64,000 bases of DNA from Phenylobacterium sp. (GCF_004799515.1 NZ_SSMX01000026.1:310001-374000), one strand, 5' to 3'. Numbered from the stretch's first letter, positions 54,982 to 63,725 are shown. Notes: generated from the sequence alone by a model not told the origin. Translations and numbers: made by a program.

Positions 54982-56577
54982 TCAGTCCGCCTCGCCCCGG
55001 GCCGCGCGGGCCTCGGCCATGGCCTTGCCGATGCCGAACGAGCCGATGAGGTAGTGGAGCGCGCCCCAGAGGCCGAAGGCGTAGGCCACGATCACCCCGT
55101 GGCGGGTGCCAAGCACCAGCGCGCCGGAGCAGGCCGCCTTGGCCGCCGCGTCCGCCCCCGCCGCCGCCTTGCCCCCCGGGCAGGCCGCCTGAAAGTCCGC
55201 CGGATGCGAGCCCGCGAATCCCGAGACCGCGTCCCACACGGTGTTCGCGCCGGCGTGCGCATAATGGAAGGCCGAGAAATGGTCGATCAGCCAGCCGGTG
55301 AACAAGGGCCCGCCGCCCAGCGCCACCAGGTTCAGGAAGAAGAACAGGATCGCCGCCGCCGTCGCCCGCTGGTGGGTCGGCGCCATGTTCTGCACCACCC
55401 CGAAGGTCGGGCCGAGATAGACGTAAGAGAGGATCCCGGGGAACAGCATGAAGGTCGCCGCCGCCTGCCAGGTGCCGGCGGTATAGATGCCGACGATGAA
55501 CGGATAGGCCAGCGTCACCCCGATGGCGGGCACGAGGGAGTACCAGCGCGCGCCCAGCTTCGACATCCGGTCGGTGATCGGCCCGCCGATCAGGGTGCCG
55601 ATGCCCTGGGAAAAGCCCGCCACCAGGCCGATGATCAGCCCCACCTGGGCGTAGTTCAGGTGGAAGGCGCGCAGGAAATAGGGCGGCGCGAACTGGCCGC
55701 CGCCATAGCCGCCGAACGACACCAGGGTCACGCCCAGCACCATGTTGAGCACCGGCCACTTGCCGAACAGGGTGCGGATCACCGCCCCCATCTGGCGGAA
55801 CTCCTCGCCGAAGCTGACCGGCGGCGCGCCAGGGACCTCGGCGCTCACGTCCTCCGCCACCGTCGGATGCGGCCCCTGGCCTGCGGCCAGCCCCCCTCTG
55901 TCGCTTTGCGACATCTCCCCCAGCGGGGGCGAAAACGGCTCGGAGTGCCCGCGCGGCGGCTCCTTCACCAGCGCCTTCAGCGCCACGGCGATCAGGAGGC
56001 CCGGCAGGCCCACCACGGTGAAGGCCATGCGCCAGCCGAACGCCTGGGCGATCTGGCCGCCCAGGATCGCCCCCAGCATGGTGCCGAGCGGGATGCCGAA
56101 GGAGTAGACGCTGAGCGCCGAGGCCCGCTGCTTCGGCTCATAGTAGTCGCTGATCAGCGAGTGCGCCGGCGGCGACAGCCCGGCTTCGCCGACCCCCACC
56201 CCGAAGCGGTAGGCCGCCAGCGTCGCGAAGTTGGCCGCCGTGCCGCAAAGCGCGGTGAATCCCGACCAGATGACGATGGCCGCGGTGATGATGTTGACCC
56301 GGCTCGCCCGCTCCGCCCACCGCGCGATGGGGATGCCCAGGAACGTGTAGAGCAGCGCGAAATAGAGCCCGCCCAGCGCCCCCAGCTGGGTGTCGGTGAT
56401 GTGCAGCGAGTCTTTGATCGGCTGCCCGAGCGTCGCGATGATCGTCCGGTCGATGAAGTTGAAGGTGTAGGCCGTCACCAACAGGATCAGCACCAGCCGC
56501 TTGTAATTGGCGCTGTAGACCGGCGCGGCGGACGCAGAGGCAGGGCCCGGGGCGGGCCCGGTGGTGGTCGTGGTCAT
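54982..56577 (-). CDS. MFS transporter, spinster-like, with repeat-derived insert
   Basis: This 531-residue transporter has twelve hydrophobic spans, the motif GIPIARWAERASRVNI between spans two and three, and FNFIDRTIIATLGQPIKDSL near the start, typical of the spinster-like/AAHS branch. The central cytoplasmic loop contains SPPLGEMSQSDRGGLA at about 214-229, read from a palindromic repeat of the kind also found between genes at 56.9-57.0 kb. A small soluble insert also lies in the last loop (about 455-495). ATG 56577 is chosen; a longer start adds 55 residues. Substrate unknown. Confidence 0.85.
   Translation of the reverse strand: MTTTTTGPAPGPASASAAPVYSANYKRLVLILLVTAYTFNFIDRTIIATLGQPIKDSLHITDTQLGALGGLYFALLYTFLGIPIARWAERASRVNIITAAIVIWSGFTALCGTAANFATLAAYRFGVGVGEAGLSPPAHSLISDYYEPKQRASALSVYSFGIPLGTMLGAILGGQIAQAFGWRMAFTVVGLPGLLIAVALKALVKEPPRGHSEPFSPPLGEMSQSDRGGLAAGQGPHPTVAEDVSAEVPGAPPVSFGEEFRQMGAVIRTLFGKWPVLNMVLGVTLVSFGGYGGGQFAPPYFLRAFHLNYAQVGLIIGLVAGFSQGIGTLIGGPITDRMSKLGARWYSLVPAIGVTLAYPFIVGIYTAGTWQAAATFMLFPGILSYVYLGPTFGVVQNMAPTHQRATAAAILFFFLNLVALGGGPLFTGWLIDHFSAFHYAHAGANTVWDAVSGFAGSHPADFQAACPGGKAAAGADAAAKAACSGALVLGTRHGVIVAYAFGLWGALHYLIGSFGIGKAMAEARAARGEAD
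55891..55930. repeat. palindromic repeat inside the MFS gene
   Basis: C-rich element with two hairpins: TGTCGC-TTT-GCGACA (55899-55913) and CCCCC-AGC-GGGGG (55917-55929). Same plan as the elements at 56901-57020. It is read in frame as part of the transporter. Confidence 0.7.
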
Positions 56578-56636
56578 GCTTCCCCCGATATCTATACTCG
56601 CCGCCCGCGAGGCGGGCGGCGGTGTTTGGGCGGAGG

Positions 56637-56744
56637 TTAGCGGGTTTTGGGAGAGGCGGTAGGGGACTTGAAGCTTCTTAGGTTCCACGGTGTTTCTGGC
56701 ATGATGGCAGACACGCGTCGCGCCTTTAGGAAGTCCGGCCACAT
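56637..56744 (-). CDS. possible 35-residue SOS-controlled small protein
   Basis: ATG 56744 opens a 35-residue frame beginning MWPDFLKARRVSAIMPETPW, about 46 bases downstream of a LexA box inside a good promoter. It is basic and not hydrophobic. The ribosome site is poor, so it may instead be part of the leader of the MFS gene, which starts 59 bases later. Coding status is uncertain. Confidence 0.25.
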   Translation of the reverse strand: MWPDFLKARRVSAIMPETPWNLRSFKSPTASPKTR

Positions 56745-56781
56745 GCCTGATTCGTCGTTAGCGTTGAATCCAGGCGGGGCG

Positions 56782-56810
56782 ATATTCGTGTTCTTGATTT
56801 GTTCTTGCAA
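56782..56810 (-). promoter_or_regulatory. candidate SOS promoter with LexA box in the spacer
   Basis: On the minus strand: TTGCAA (56810-56805), a 17-base spacer, then GAATAT (56787-56782) as -10. The spacer holds GAAC-N7-GAAC (56804-56790), the reverse of GTTC-N7-GTTC. The plus-strand box and its flank GTTCTTG match the recA box flank. Confidence 0.6.
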
Positions 56811-56900
56811 TTCTGCGCGATTTCGGCTAGGGTTCGAGTAGCCGTCTGATTGCGCCTTTGGCGCGGGTGAGGGGCCTTTTGGGCGTGTCTTGCCGGGGTG

Positions 56901-57020
56901 ACCCCCTCCGCGGCTTCGTCCCCCTTGAGGGGGGAGGATTTTTGGCTCGGTGTCTGGGGTTTGCCCCCTCCACCGTCCGCTCTTTGGCGGACGGTCCCCC
57001 TCCCCGCCGCGCAGGGGAGG
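56901..57020. repeat. two palindromic repeats in the intergenic gap
   Basis: Element one covers about 56901-56937 (CCCCC-TTGA-GGGGG core). Element two covers about 56963-57020, with hairpins ACCGTCCGC-N6-GCGGACGGT (56972-56995) and CCTCCCC-N8-GGGGAGG (56999-57020). The rest of the 466-base gap (56578-57043) holds the SOS promoter and possible small ORF. Confidence 0.7.
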
Positions 57021-57043
57021 TAGATCATTCATGGAGGTTTGGG

Positions 57044-57907
57044 ATGGGGGTTCCGCGGTCTCAGCAGACGCCGTGGTCGGACGAGCTGGGGGCGAGGGTG
57101 CTGGCGGGGACCCGGGAGGGGAAGGCTCTGCGCGAGGTTTGCGCGGAGGCGGGGATGCCGTCGCCTCGGGTGGTGCAGCGGTGGGCGGCGCAGCGGGGGT
57201 CGTTCGGGCGGGCGCTTCGGGAAGCTCGGGAGGCGGCGGGGCTCAATCTGCGGGGCGGGGCGCGGTCGTCCTACGATCCGGAGGTGGCGGAGGCGATCTG
57301 CGCGCGGCTGTGCGCAGGGGAGCTGGTCAAGACGGTGATGCGCGATCCGGAGATGCCGGGCTATTCGACTTTCTACCGGTGGCTGCGCGACGTGCCGGCG
57401 TTTCGCCAGGCGGTGGCCATGGCGCGGGACATCCAGGGGCTGACCATCGCCGAGGACGGCTGGGAGGACGCCTGCGCGGTGACGCCGGAGACGGCGTTCG
57501 CGACCAAGGTGAAGCTGGAGCACCTGCGCTGGTACGCGGCCAAGCTGGCGCCGCGGAAGTACGGGCCGATGCGGCCGCGCGAGGTGGGCGGGGCGGACGG
57601 CGGCGGGCACTCGGTGCTGCACGTCTACGCCAAGAAGTTCGTGACGTGTGGGCCTGGCGGGGGTGACGGGCCGGACGGGGAGGGGCGCTGGAGCGCCGAG
57701 CCGGCGCAGCACCTCTATTCGATGATCCCGGCGGGGGAGCGCGGCGGGCGCGGCGGCGAGCGGCTGCCGCCGCCTGCGGCGGTGCGCGAGCCGGCCTCGA
57801 CCCGGGGGCCGGACGCGACCTGGGCGGCGCGCGGCGGGGCGGTGGAGGTCGAGCGGGACGGGCCGGAGGGCGAGGCGGACGACGGGTGGGACGACTATTG
57901 GGCTTGA
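57044..57907 (+). CDS. orphan phage terminase small-subunit-like protein
   Basis: This 287-residue protein has two helix-turn-helix-like units. The first is about 10-65 (TREGKALREVCAEAGMPSPR VVQRW in two pieces); the second is about 85-130 (EVAEAICARLCAG, PGYSTFYRWLRDVPAFRQAV). Then come KLEHLRWYAAKLAPRKYG and a disordered Gly/Pro/Asp-rich tail (from about 185). The KLEHLRWYAAKLAPRKYG segment is shared with terminase small-subunit-like proteins. No large subunit, portal or other phage gene is near. Codon use is heavy in G, unlike neighbours. ATG 57044 has GGAGG upstream. Confidence 0.7.
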   Translation: MGVPRSQQTPWSDELGARVLAGTREGKALREVCAEAGMPSPRVVQRWAAQRGSFGRALREAREAAGLNLRGGARSSYDPEVAEAICARLCAGELVKTVMRDPEMPGYSTFYRWLRDVPAFRQAVAMARDIQGLTIAEDGWEDACAVTPETAFATKVKLEHLRWYAAKLAPRKYGPMRPREVGGADGGGHSVLHVYAKKFVTCGPGGGDGPDGEGRWSAEPAQHLYSMIPAGERGGRGGERLPPPAAVREPASTRGPDATWAARGGAVEVERDGPEGEADDGWDDYWA

Positions 57908-57997
57908 GGCCGAGCCCGGCTAGGGCAGGCGCGCCGGGGTTAGCGGCCTGGGCGAAAGCGGTTGACGGTCGCGGCGGAAGCCTCGCCTTCTCGGGCC

Positions 57998-59062
57998 ATG
58001 GTTGGGCGAACGGCGCTATTCGTGATTCTGAGCCTATCGCTGGCGGCGGCGGGGGGCGGCGGACCTACCGCGGCGGCGGCGCCCTACCACGCGCCGCGCA
58101 CGGCGGAGGGGACGCCGGACTTCGAGGGGATCTGGAGCAACCTCTCCTACACGCTGCTGGAGCGGCCCAAGCGCTACAAGACGCTGATCGCCACGGAGGC
58201 GCAGGTGGCCTGGGCGCTGGCGCGGCGCGACGCCCTGATCGACGGCCGCAAGCCGCCGCCCGACCCCGACGCGCCGCCGAAACCCCCGCCGAAGCCCGGC
58301 GACGCCGACCCCGACCCCGACGACGTGGGCCAGGCGACCAGCGAGTTCCCGGACCGCAACGTCGACTTCCTGCGCATCTATGGCCAGGCGCGCACCTCGC
58401 TGATCGTCGACCCGGCGGACGGCAAGCTGCCCTATACGCCGGCGGGGCGGAAGCTGGCCGACGCCGCCGACGAGGCCGACCAGCACGACTTCGCCAATCC
58501 GGAATCCCGGATGCCGGACGAGCGCTGCCTGACGGCGTCCGGCGGCACCACCGGCCCGCCGATGCTCAATTCCACCCAGAACGCCAACTACCAGATCCTC
58601 CAGACACGGGGCGAGATCGCCATCCTGTCGGAGACCATGCACGACCTGCGCATCGTCCACATGGGCGCGCGCCACCCCGCGGTGGGGACCCATCCGTGGA
58701 TGGGCGACAGCGTCGGCTGGTGGGAGGGCGAAACCCTGGTGATCGAGACGGTGGACCAGAACCCGCACGACGGCCCGCGCTTCCTGCCGGGCGGCGTCTT
58801 CTATCTGAGTCCAGCGGCGAAGGTGACCGAGCGGCTGACCCGCATCTCGCCGACCCAGATCCACTACGAGTTCACCGTCGAGGACCCCGAGGTCTACAAA
58901 TGGCCCTGGCGCGCGGAGACCATGCTGAACGCCGCCAAGGGGCCGATCTACGAGTTCGCCTGCCACGAGGGCAACTACGCCTTCCCCGACATCCTGGCTG
59001 GGGCGCGGGCGACGGAGAAGGCGGCGAAGGCCGAACCGCCGAAGGTTGGGGCGCAGCCTTAG
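57998..59062 (+). CDS. secreted protein, unknown
   Basis: This 354-residue exported protein has a signal peptide (about 1-28) and starts its mature part with YHAPRTAEGTPDFEGIWSN, a pattern shared by secreted proteins of unknown role in Caulobacterales and sphingomonads, as I recall. A Pro/Asp-rich linker at about 84-108 (PPPDPDAPPKPPPKPGDADP) is followed by MPDERCLTASGGTTGPPM and VGWWEGETLVIETVDQN. No catalytic motif is recognised. ATG 57998 starts the signal. Confidence 0.65.
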   Translation: MVGRTALFVILSLSLAAAGGGGPTAAAAPYHAPRTAEGTPDFEGIWSNLSYTLLERPKRYKTLIATEAQVAWALARRDALIDGRKPPPDPDAPPKPPPKPGDADPDPDDVGQATSEFPDRNVDFLRIYGQARTSLIVDPADGKLPYTPAGRKLADAADEADQHDFANPESRMPDERCLTASGGTTGPPMLNSTQNANYQILQTRGEIAILSETMHDLRIVHMGARHPAVGTHPWMGDSVGWWEGETLVIETVDQNPHDGPRFLPGGVFYLSPAAKVTERLTRISPTQIHYEFTVEDPEVYKWPWRAETMLNAAKGPIYEFACHEGNYAFPDILAGARATEKAAKAEPPKVGAQP

Positions 59063-59186
59063 GGCCGTCGCTACGCGGGTTGCGGCCGGCCCCTAACGGC
59101 TGCTTAGCAAAGGTCCGGCATTTATGCCGTTGAGAACAGCCGCCCTGGCGCGCTATCGCCTTGGCGGCTGAGCGGAAGGAGCCCCT

Positions 59187-59819
59187 ATGGAACTGGTCAT
59201 CGGGACCAAGGCGTGGTCGACGTGGTCGATGCGGCCGTGGCTGGTCTTGAAGCGGACCGGCGTGGTGTTCCACGAGACGCTGATCCCGCTTCGGCAGGCC
59301 GACGGGGCCTCGGAGGCGGCGATCCTGAAGCATTCGGCGACCGGACTGGTGCCGGTGCTGAAGGACGGCGACGTGGTGATCTCCGACTCGCTGGCGATCT
59401 GCGAGTACCTGGCCGAGCGGTTCCCGGACATGGGGCTGTGGCCACGGGACGCGCGGATGCGGGCCTATGCGCGGTCGGCGGCGGCGGAGATGCACTCCGG
59501 CTTCGCCTCCCTGCGCGGCGAATGCCCGATGGACCTGACCATGTGGCCGCGCGCCGCGACCCTGTCGGAGGCGACGCACAAGGACATCCGCCGCATCGTC
59601 AAGCTGTGGACCGGGCTGATGACCAAGTTCGGCGGCCCATGGCTGGTCGGCGAGGACTGGGGCGTCGCCGACGCCTTCTTCACCCCGGTGGCGACCCGCT
59701 TCAAGAGCTATGGGGTGAAGCTGTCGGACTTCGGCGACCGTTCCGGCGCCGCGGCGCGCTACGCCGAGCGGCTGCTGGACCGGCCGGAGTTCCAGGCCTG
59801 GCTGGCCGGGGTCGGCTGA
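59187..59819 (+). CDS. glutathione S-transferase family protein
   Basis: This 210-residue protein has an N-terminal thioredoxin-like domain (about 1-80, with KAWSTWSMRPWLVLK at the active-site position, LVPVLKDGDVVISDSLAICEYLAE for glutathione contact) and a helical C-terminal domain (DWGVADAFFTPVATRF). Residues Ser and Trp at the active-site loop suggest a zeta- or beta-like group. Substrate unknown. ATG 59187 follows AAGGAG. It stands alone between an unknown secreted protein and a sensor kinase. Confidence 0.88.
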   Translation: MELVIGTKAWSTWSMRPWLVLKRTGVVFHETLIPLRQADGASEAAILKHSATGLVPVLKDGDVVISDSLAICEYLAERFPDMGLWPRDARMRAYARSAAAEMHSGFASLRGECPMDLTMWPRAATLSEATHKDIRRIVKLWTGLMTKFGGPWLVGEDWGVADAFFTPVATRFKSYGVKLSDFGDRSGAAARYAERLLDRPEFQAWLAGVG

Positions 59820-59943
59820 GGGCGTAAGCCTGCGGCATAGCTTCGCCATAAGGCCCGCATAGTTGGCGTTGCGGCGGGCTTTGGGGCACTGTCGGGGACG
59901 CCCGCGGCCGTGAGCCGCCGCACCCCCGCGAGCCGTCCCGACC

Positions 59944-61425
59944 TTGTCCCGCCGCTCCCCCTCGCAGCCCTCCTGGATCAGCCGGCTGAGCACGCCCGGC
60001 CGCTATGCCGTGGCGGTGGGGATGGTGGCGCTGGCGACGGCCACGGCGACGCTGCTGGACTGGCTGACCAACTCCAACCGGGTGGCCGGCGTCTACCTGG
60101 TGGGCGTGCTGGTGACGTCGTACCTGGTGGGCTCGGGGCCCGGATACGTGGCCGCGGCGAGCTCGTTCCTGATCTACAACTTCTATGTCGCCAACACCCA
60201 CTTCAGCCTGGCCTCGTACCGGCCGGAGGACGTTCTGGTGCTGCTGACCTTCCCGACGGTGGCCCTGCTCATGGGCAACCTGACGGGCCGCGTGCGCGAC
60301 GAAGCGAAGCGCGCCGAGGCCCGGGCGCTGGCGACGGCGGTGCTGTTCGAGGGGACGCGGGAGTTCTCGGCCTCGGACGACGCGAGTTTCATCCGCGCCC
60401 GGCTGGCCGAGCACCTGGCCGCCGCCGCCCGCGGCCAGGCCTTCGTGCTGGACCGGGGTGTCCTGTGCTCGGCGGGGGGCGAGGCGCCGACGCCGATGGT
60501 GCTGAGCGCGGCCAGGGCCCTGATGCTGGCGGAAGACGGCCTGGCGCGCACGGTGGAGGCGGCGGGCTGGCGGGTGCGGGTGCTGACCGGCGGGGCGGTG
60601 GCCGGCTGGCGCACCGAGCCGGCGCTGAGCGAAGAAGAAGAGAACCTCTTGCAGATCCTGGCCGACGCCGGGGCCGCCGCCACCGCGCGGGCGGGGCTGA
60701 CGGTCGCCAAGGCCGACGCCGAGGCCCGCGCGCGCACCGAGGACCTGCGCAACGCGCTGTTGTCCTCCATCAGCCACGACCTGCGCACGCCGCTCGCGGC
60801 AGTGCTGGCGTCGGCCACCTCGCTGCAGGAGTTCGGCGACCAGTTCGACGCCAAGACCCGCCACGACCTGACGGCCACCATCCAGGAGGAGGCCGAGCGG
60901 CTGAACGCCTTCGTCACCAACCTGCTCAACATGACGCGGCTGGAGGGCGGGGCGCTGGACCCGACCAGCGCGGCCTTCGACCTGGCCGAGGTGGTCGACC
61001 GCACGCGCCGGCGCTTCGAGCGGCTGCGCGGCAAGCGCAAGATCGCCTGCGTGCTGGGCGAGGGCGCCGAGATCGCCCAGGGCGACCCGGTGCTGTTCGA
61101 GGTGGCGCTGGCCAATGTGCTGGAGAACGCCATCCGCTACAGCCCCGACGGCGGCAGGATCTCGCTGACCAGCTTCCCGCGCGGCGGCCAGGTGGTGGTC
61201 GAGGTGGCCGACGAGGGGCCCGGCGTGCCGGAGGCCGAGCTGCCGAAACTGTTCGACAAGTTCTACCGCGGGGCGGCGGCCAAGCGGCTGCCGGGGACGG
61301 GCCTGGGGCTCTCCATCGTGCGCGGGGTGATGCAGGGGATGGGCGGGGAGGCGGGCGCGGTCGTGCGCCCCGTCCCGCCCGGCGGCCTGGTGATTTCGCT
61401 GGCCCTGCCAGCGGCGAGAGTCTGA
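59944..61425 (+). CDS. KdpD-like sensor histidine kinase lacking the N-terminal Kdp/Usp domains
   Basis: This 493-residue kinase has about four hydrophobic spans at 21-117 (the KdpD DUF4118 region), a GAF-like part (about 130-250), a HisKA box with His278 in SISHDLRTPLAAVLAS, and a HATPase domain (NVLENAIRYSPDGG, DEGPGVPE, GTGLGLSIV). Full KdpD has a 350-residue cytoplasmic N-terminal part that binds nucleotide and senses K+; it is missing here. It is followed by its KdpE-like regulator after 15 bases. No kdpFABC is in the window. The start TTG 59944 has a weak ribosome site. Confidence 0.88.
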   Translation: MSRRSPSQPSWISRLSTPGRYAVAVGMVALATATATLLDWLTNSNRVAGVYLVGVLVTSYLVGSGPGYVAAASSFLIYNFYVANTHFSLASYRPEDVLVLLTFPTVALLMGNLTGRVRDEAKRAEARALATAVLFEGTREFSASDDASFIRARLAEHLAAAARGQAFVLDRGVLCSAGGEAPTPMVLSAARALMLAEDGLARTVEAAGWRVRVLTGGAVAGWRTEPALSEEEENLLQILADAGAAATARAGLTVAKADAEARARTEDLRNALLSSISHDLRTPLAAVLASATSLQEFGDQFDAKTRHDLTATIQEEAERLNAFVTNLLNMTRLEGGALDPTSAAFDLAEVVDRTRRRFERLRGKRKIACVLGEGAEIAQGDPVLFEVALANVLENAIRYSPDGGRISLTSFPRGGQVVVEVADEGPGVPEAELPKLFDKFYRGAAAKRLPGTGLGLSIVRGVMQGMGGEAGAVVRPVPPGGLVISLALPAARV

Positions 61426-61440
61426 CGGAGCGCTAAGAGA

Positions 61441-62136
61441 ATGAACGCCAACCTGGGCCGGCTGCTGATCGTCGACGATGAGCCGCAGATCGTGCGCGCG
61501 CTGACGCCCGCCCTGGCGGCGGCCGGCTTCACGGTCACCGCGGCGGAGAACGGCGAGGGCGCCCTGGGCCAGCTGGCAAGCGAGCCCAGCGAGGTGGTGA
61601 TCCTCGATCTCGGCCTGCCGGACATGGACGGCAAGGAGGTGATCCAGCGCATCCGAGAGTGGTCGGACGCCCCGATCATCGTCCTCTCGGCCCGGGATCT
61701 GGAGACTGAAAAGATCGCTGCGTTGGACCTGGGCGCCGACGACTTCGTCAACAAGCCGGTGGGCGTGGGCGAGCTGCTTGCCCGCATCCGCGCGGTGATG
61801 CGCGGGCGCGAGCGACGCTTCACCGCCCAGCCGCGCTTCCAGTTCGGCGGGCTGGAAATCAATTTCCCGGCGCGGCGGGTGATGATCCAGGGCGAGGAGG
61901 TGCGGCTGACCCCGCGCGAATATCAGCTGCTGCGCATCCTGGCCGGTCACGCGGGCCAGGTGGTGACCCACAAGCAGATCATCACCGCCGTCTGGGGCTC
62001 CGACACCAACGCCGACGCCCAGTTCGTCCGTGTGCTGATGGCCCAGCTTCGCCAGAAGCTGGAAGCCGACCCGTCGAGCCCCGAGCTACTCGTCACTGAG
62101 CCCGGCATCGGCTACCGCCTGCAGTGCGAGGAGTAG
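61441..62136 (+). CDS. KdpE-like response regulator, OmpR/PhoB family
   Basis: This 231-residue regulator has a receiver domain with Asp56 as the phospho-acceptor (VVILDLGLPDMDG) and a C-terminal winged helix (about 130-228, LTPREYQLLRILAGHAGQVVTHKQII, DAQFVRVLMAQLRQKLEADP). The pairing with the short KdpD-like kinase and the sequence of the effector domain point to KdpE. Target genes are not adjacent. Confidence 0.9.
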   Translation: MNANLGRLLIVDDEPQIVRALTPALAAAGFTVTAAENGEGALGQLASEPSEVVILDLGLPDMDGKEVIQRIREWSDAPIIVLSARDLETEKIAALDLGADDFVNKPVGVGELLARIRAVMRGRERRFTAQPRFQFGGLEINFPARRVMIQGEEVRLTPREYQLLRILAGHAGQVVTHKQIITAVWGSDTNADAQFVRVLMAQLRQKLEADPSSPELLVTEPGIGYRLQCEE

Positions 62137-62243
62137 GGCCGGCTGCGTCACCCGCGTTGACAGCGCTCCGCTGAGAAACCGCCGGCGGGTTGGAACGACC
62201 TTGGCTGTGGCGGCTTACCCGGGATTGGGTAGGAGGCTGCGGC

Positions 62244-63725
62244 GTGTTGCTGGAACCGGGATCGACCTGCTGGCGGCGCGAGACGAGCGCGCGCGCGGCG
62301 CTGATCATCGACATGGCGGACTATTTCGACGTCGCCATGGCCGCCATGCGCAAGGCCAAACACACCGTCCACCTGCTCAACTGGGCCTTCGAGCCGCAGA
62401 CTTTGTTCCACCCGCAGCCCGGCTGCACGGGGCCTGAAGACGACCGCATCGCGAACTTCCTGAAGCGCTTGTCGAAGGACAACCCCGGCCTCGACGTCCG
62501 CATCCTCTGCTGGCAGTCGGCCCTGCCGGTGGCCGCGACGCAGAACTGGTTCCCGCTGGCGGACCGCAAGGTCTTCGCCGGCAGCCAGGTCAAGTTCGTG
62601 CTCGACGGCAAGCTGCCGATGGGCGCCTCGCACCACCAGAAGGCGATCGTCATCGACGACGCCATCGCCTTCTGCGGCGGCGGCGACATCGGGCCCGACC
62701 GATGGGACACCGACCGGCACCTGGACGACGATCCCCGGCGCGAGAAGACGAAGCACGCCCACGGCAATTCGGAGAAGGACTTCGACAGCCGCCACGAGGT
62801 GATGGGCCTCGTCGAGGGCGCGCCGGCGGAGGCGCTGGGCGTGCTGTTCCGCGAACGCTGGGCCCGCTGCACCGGCGAGACGCTGCCGGCGCCGCCGAAG
62901 ACGCGGCCGGCGTGGCCCAGCCGGGTGACGCCGCAATTCCAGGGCGTGGAGGTCGGGCTTTCGCGCACGCACGGCGCCTGGAAAGGCCACCCGGAGGTCC
63001 GCGAGGTCGAGCGGCTGCACCTGGCCTCCATCGCCGCGGCCCAGCGCTGCATCTACATGGAGAACCAGTACTTCACCTCGCCGCTGATCGCCGCGGCGCT
63101 GGCGCAGCGCCTGAGCGAGCCGGACGGGCCCGAGGTCGTGCTGATCGGCACCGAGCATTCGCCGAGCTTCTTCGACCAGGCGACGATGGACCGCACGCGG
63201 GTTCGCTTCATCGAGAAGCTAAAGCGGGCCGACAAGCACGGCCGCTTCCAGGCCTACAGCCCGGTCACGACGCTTGGCCGGATCATCATCGTCCACGCCA
63301 AGCTTTCGATCATCGACGACCGGCTGCTGCGCATCGGCTCGGCCAACATCAACAACCGATCCATGGGGTTCGACACCGAGTGCGACCTGAGCTTCGAGGC
63401 GGCCGGCCGAGGCGGCGCCGGCGCCCGCGCCGAGATCGCCCGCCTGCGCACGCGCCTGCTCGCGCACTGGCTGGGCTGCGACGACGAGACCGTGGCGCGG
63501 TCGATCCAGAGGGCAGGGGGCGTCGGGGCCGGCCTGGAAGCCCTGCGCCTGGCCGGCTACGCCCGGCTGCGGCCCATCGAGCGGCCGCCGGTCGAAGGCG
63601 CCGCGGCGGTCATCGCGACCTATCACCTGGGCGACCCGTTCTCGTCCGCCGACAGCTGGCGGCCATGGCGGCGCAAGGCCATGTCGCAGAGCGCCGAGCG
63701 GCGGGGCCGCGACGCGGTGAAATGA
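62244..63725 (+). CDS. phospholipase D-like protein (two HKD motifs)
   Basis: This 493-residue protein has both HKD motifs: HQKAIVID with His131, Lys133 and Asp138, and HAKLSIID with His351, Lys353 and Asp358. It also has MENQYFTSPLIAAALAQRL and IGSANINNRSMGFDTECDLSFEA. It could be a phospholipase D or a cardiolipin synthase-like enzyme; the absence of strong membrane spans favours the former. The start GTG 62244 has AGGAGG seven bases upstream. Confidence 0.9.
   Translation: MLLEPGSTCWRRETSARAALIIDMADYFDVAMAAMRKAKHTVHLLNWAFEPQTLFHPQPGCTGPEDDRIANFLKRLSKDNPGLDVRILCWQSALPVAATQNWFPLADRKVFAGSQVKFVLDGKLPMGASHHQKAIVIDDAIAFCGGGDIGPDRWDTDRHLDDDPRREKTKHAHGNSEKDFDSRHEVMGLVEGAPAEALGVLFRERWARCTGETLPAPPKTRPAWPSRVTPQFQGVEVGLSRTHGAWKGHPEVREVERLHLASIAAAQRCIYMENQYFTSPLIAAALAQRLSEPDGPEVVLIGTEHSPSFFDQATMDRTRVRFIEKLKRADKHGRFQAYSPVTTLGRIIIVHAKLSIIDDRLLRIGSANINNRSMGFDTECDLSFEAAGRGGAGARAEIARLRTRLLAHWLGCDDETVARSIQRAGGVGAGLEALRLAGYARLRPIERPPVEGAAAVIATYHLGDPFSSADSWRPWRRKAMSQSAERRGRDAVK

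Noticed and set aside
59701-61971. 756-codon frame on the minus strand
   Set aside because: It is antisense to the KdpD-like kinase and part of its regulator gene; the product has no domain and a biased composition.
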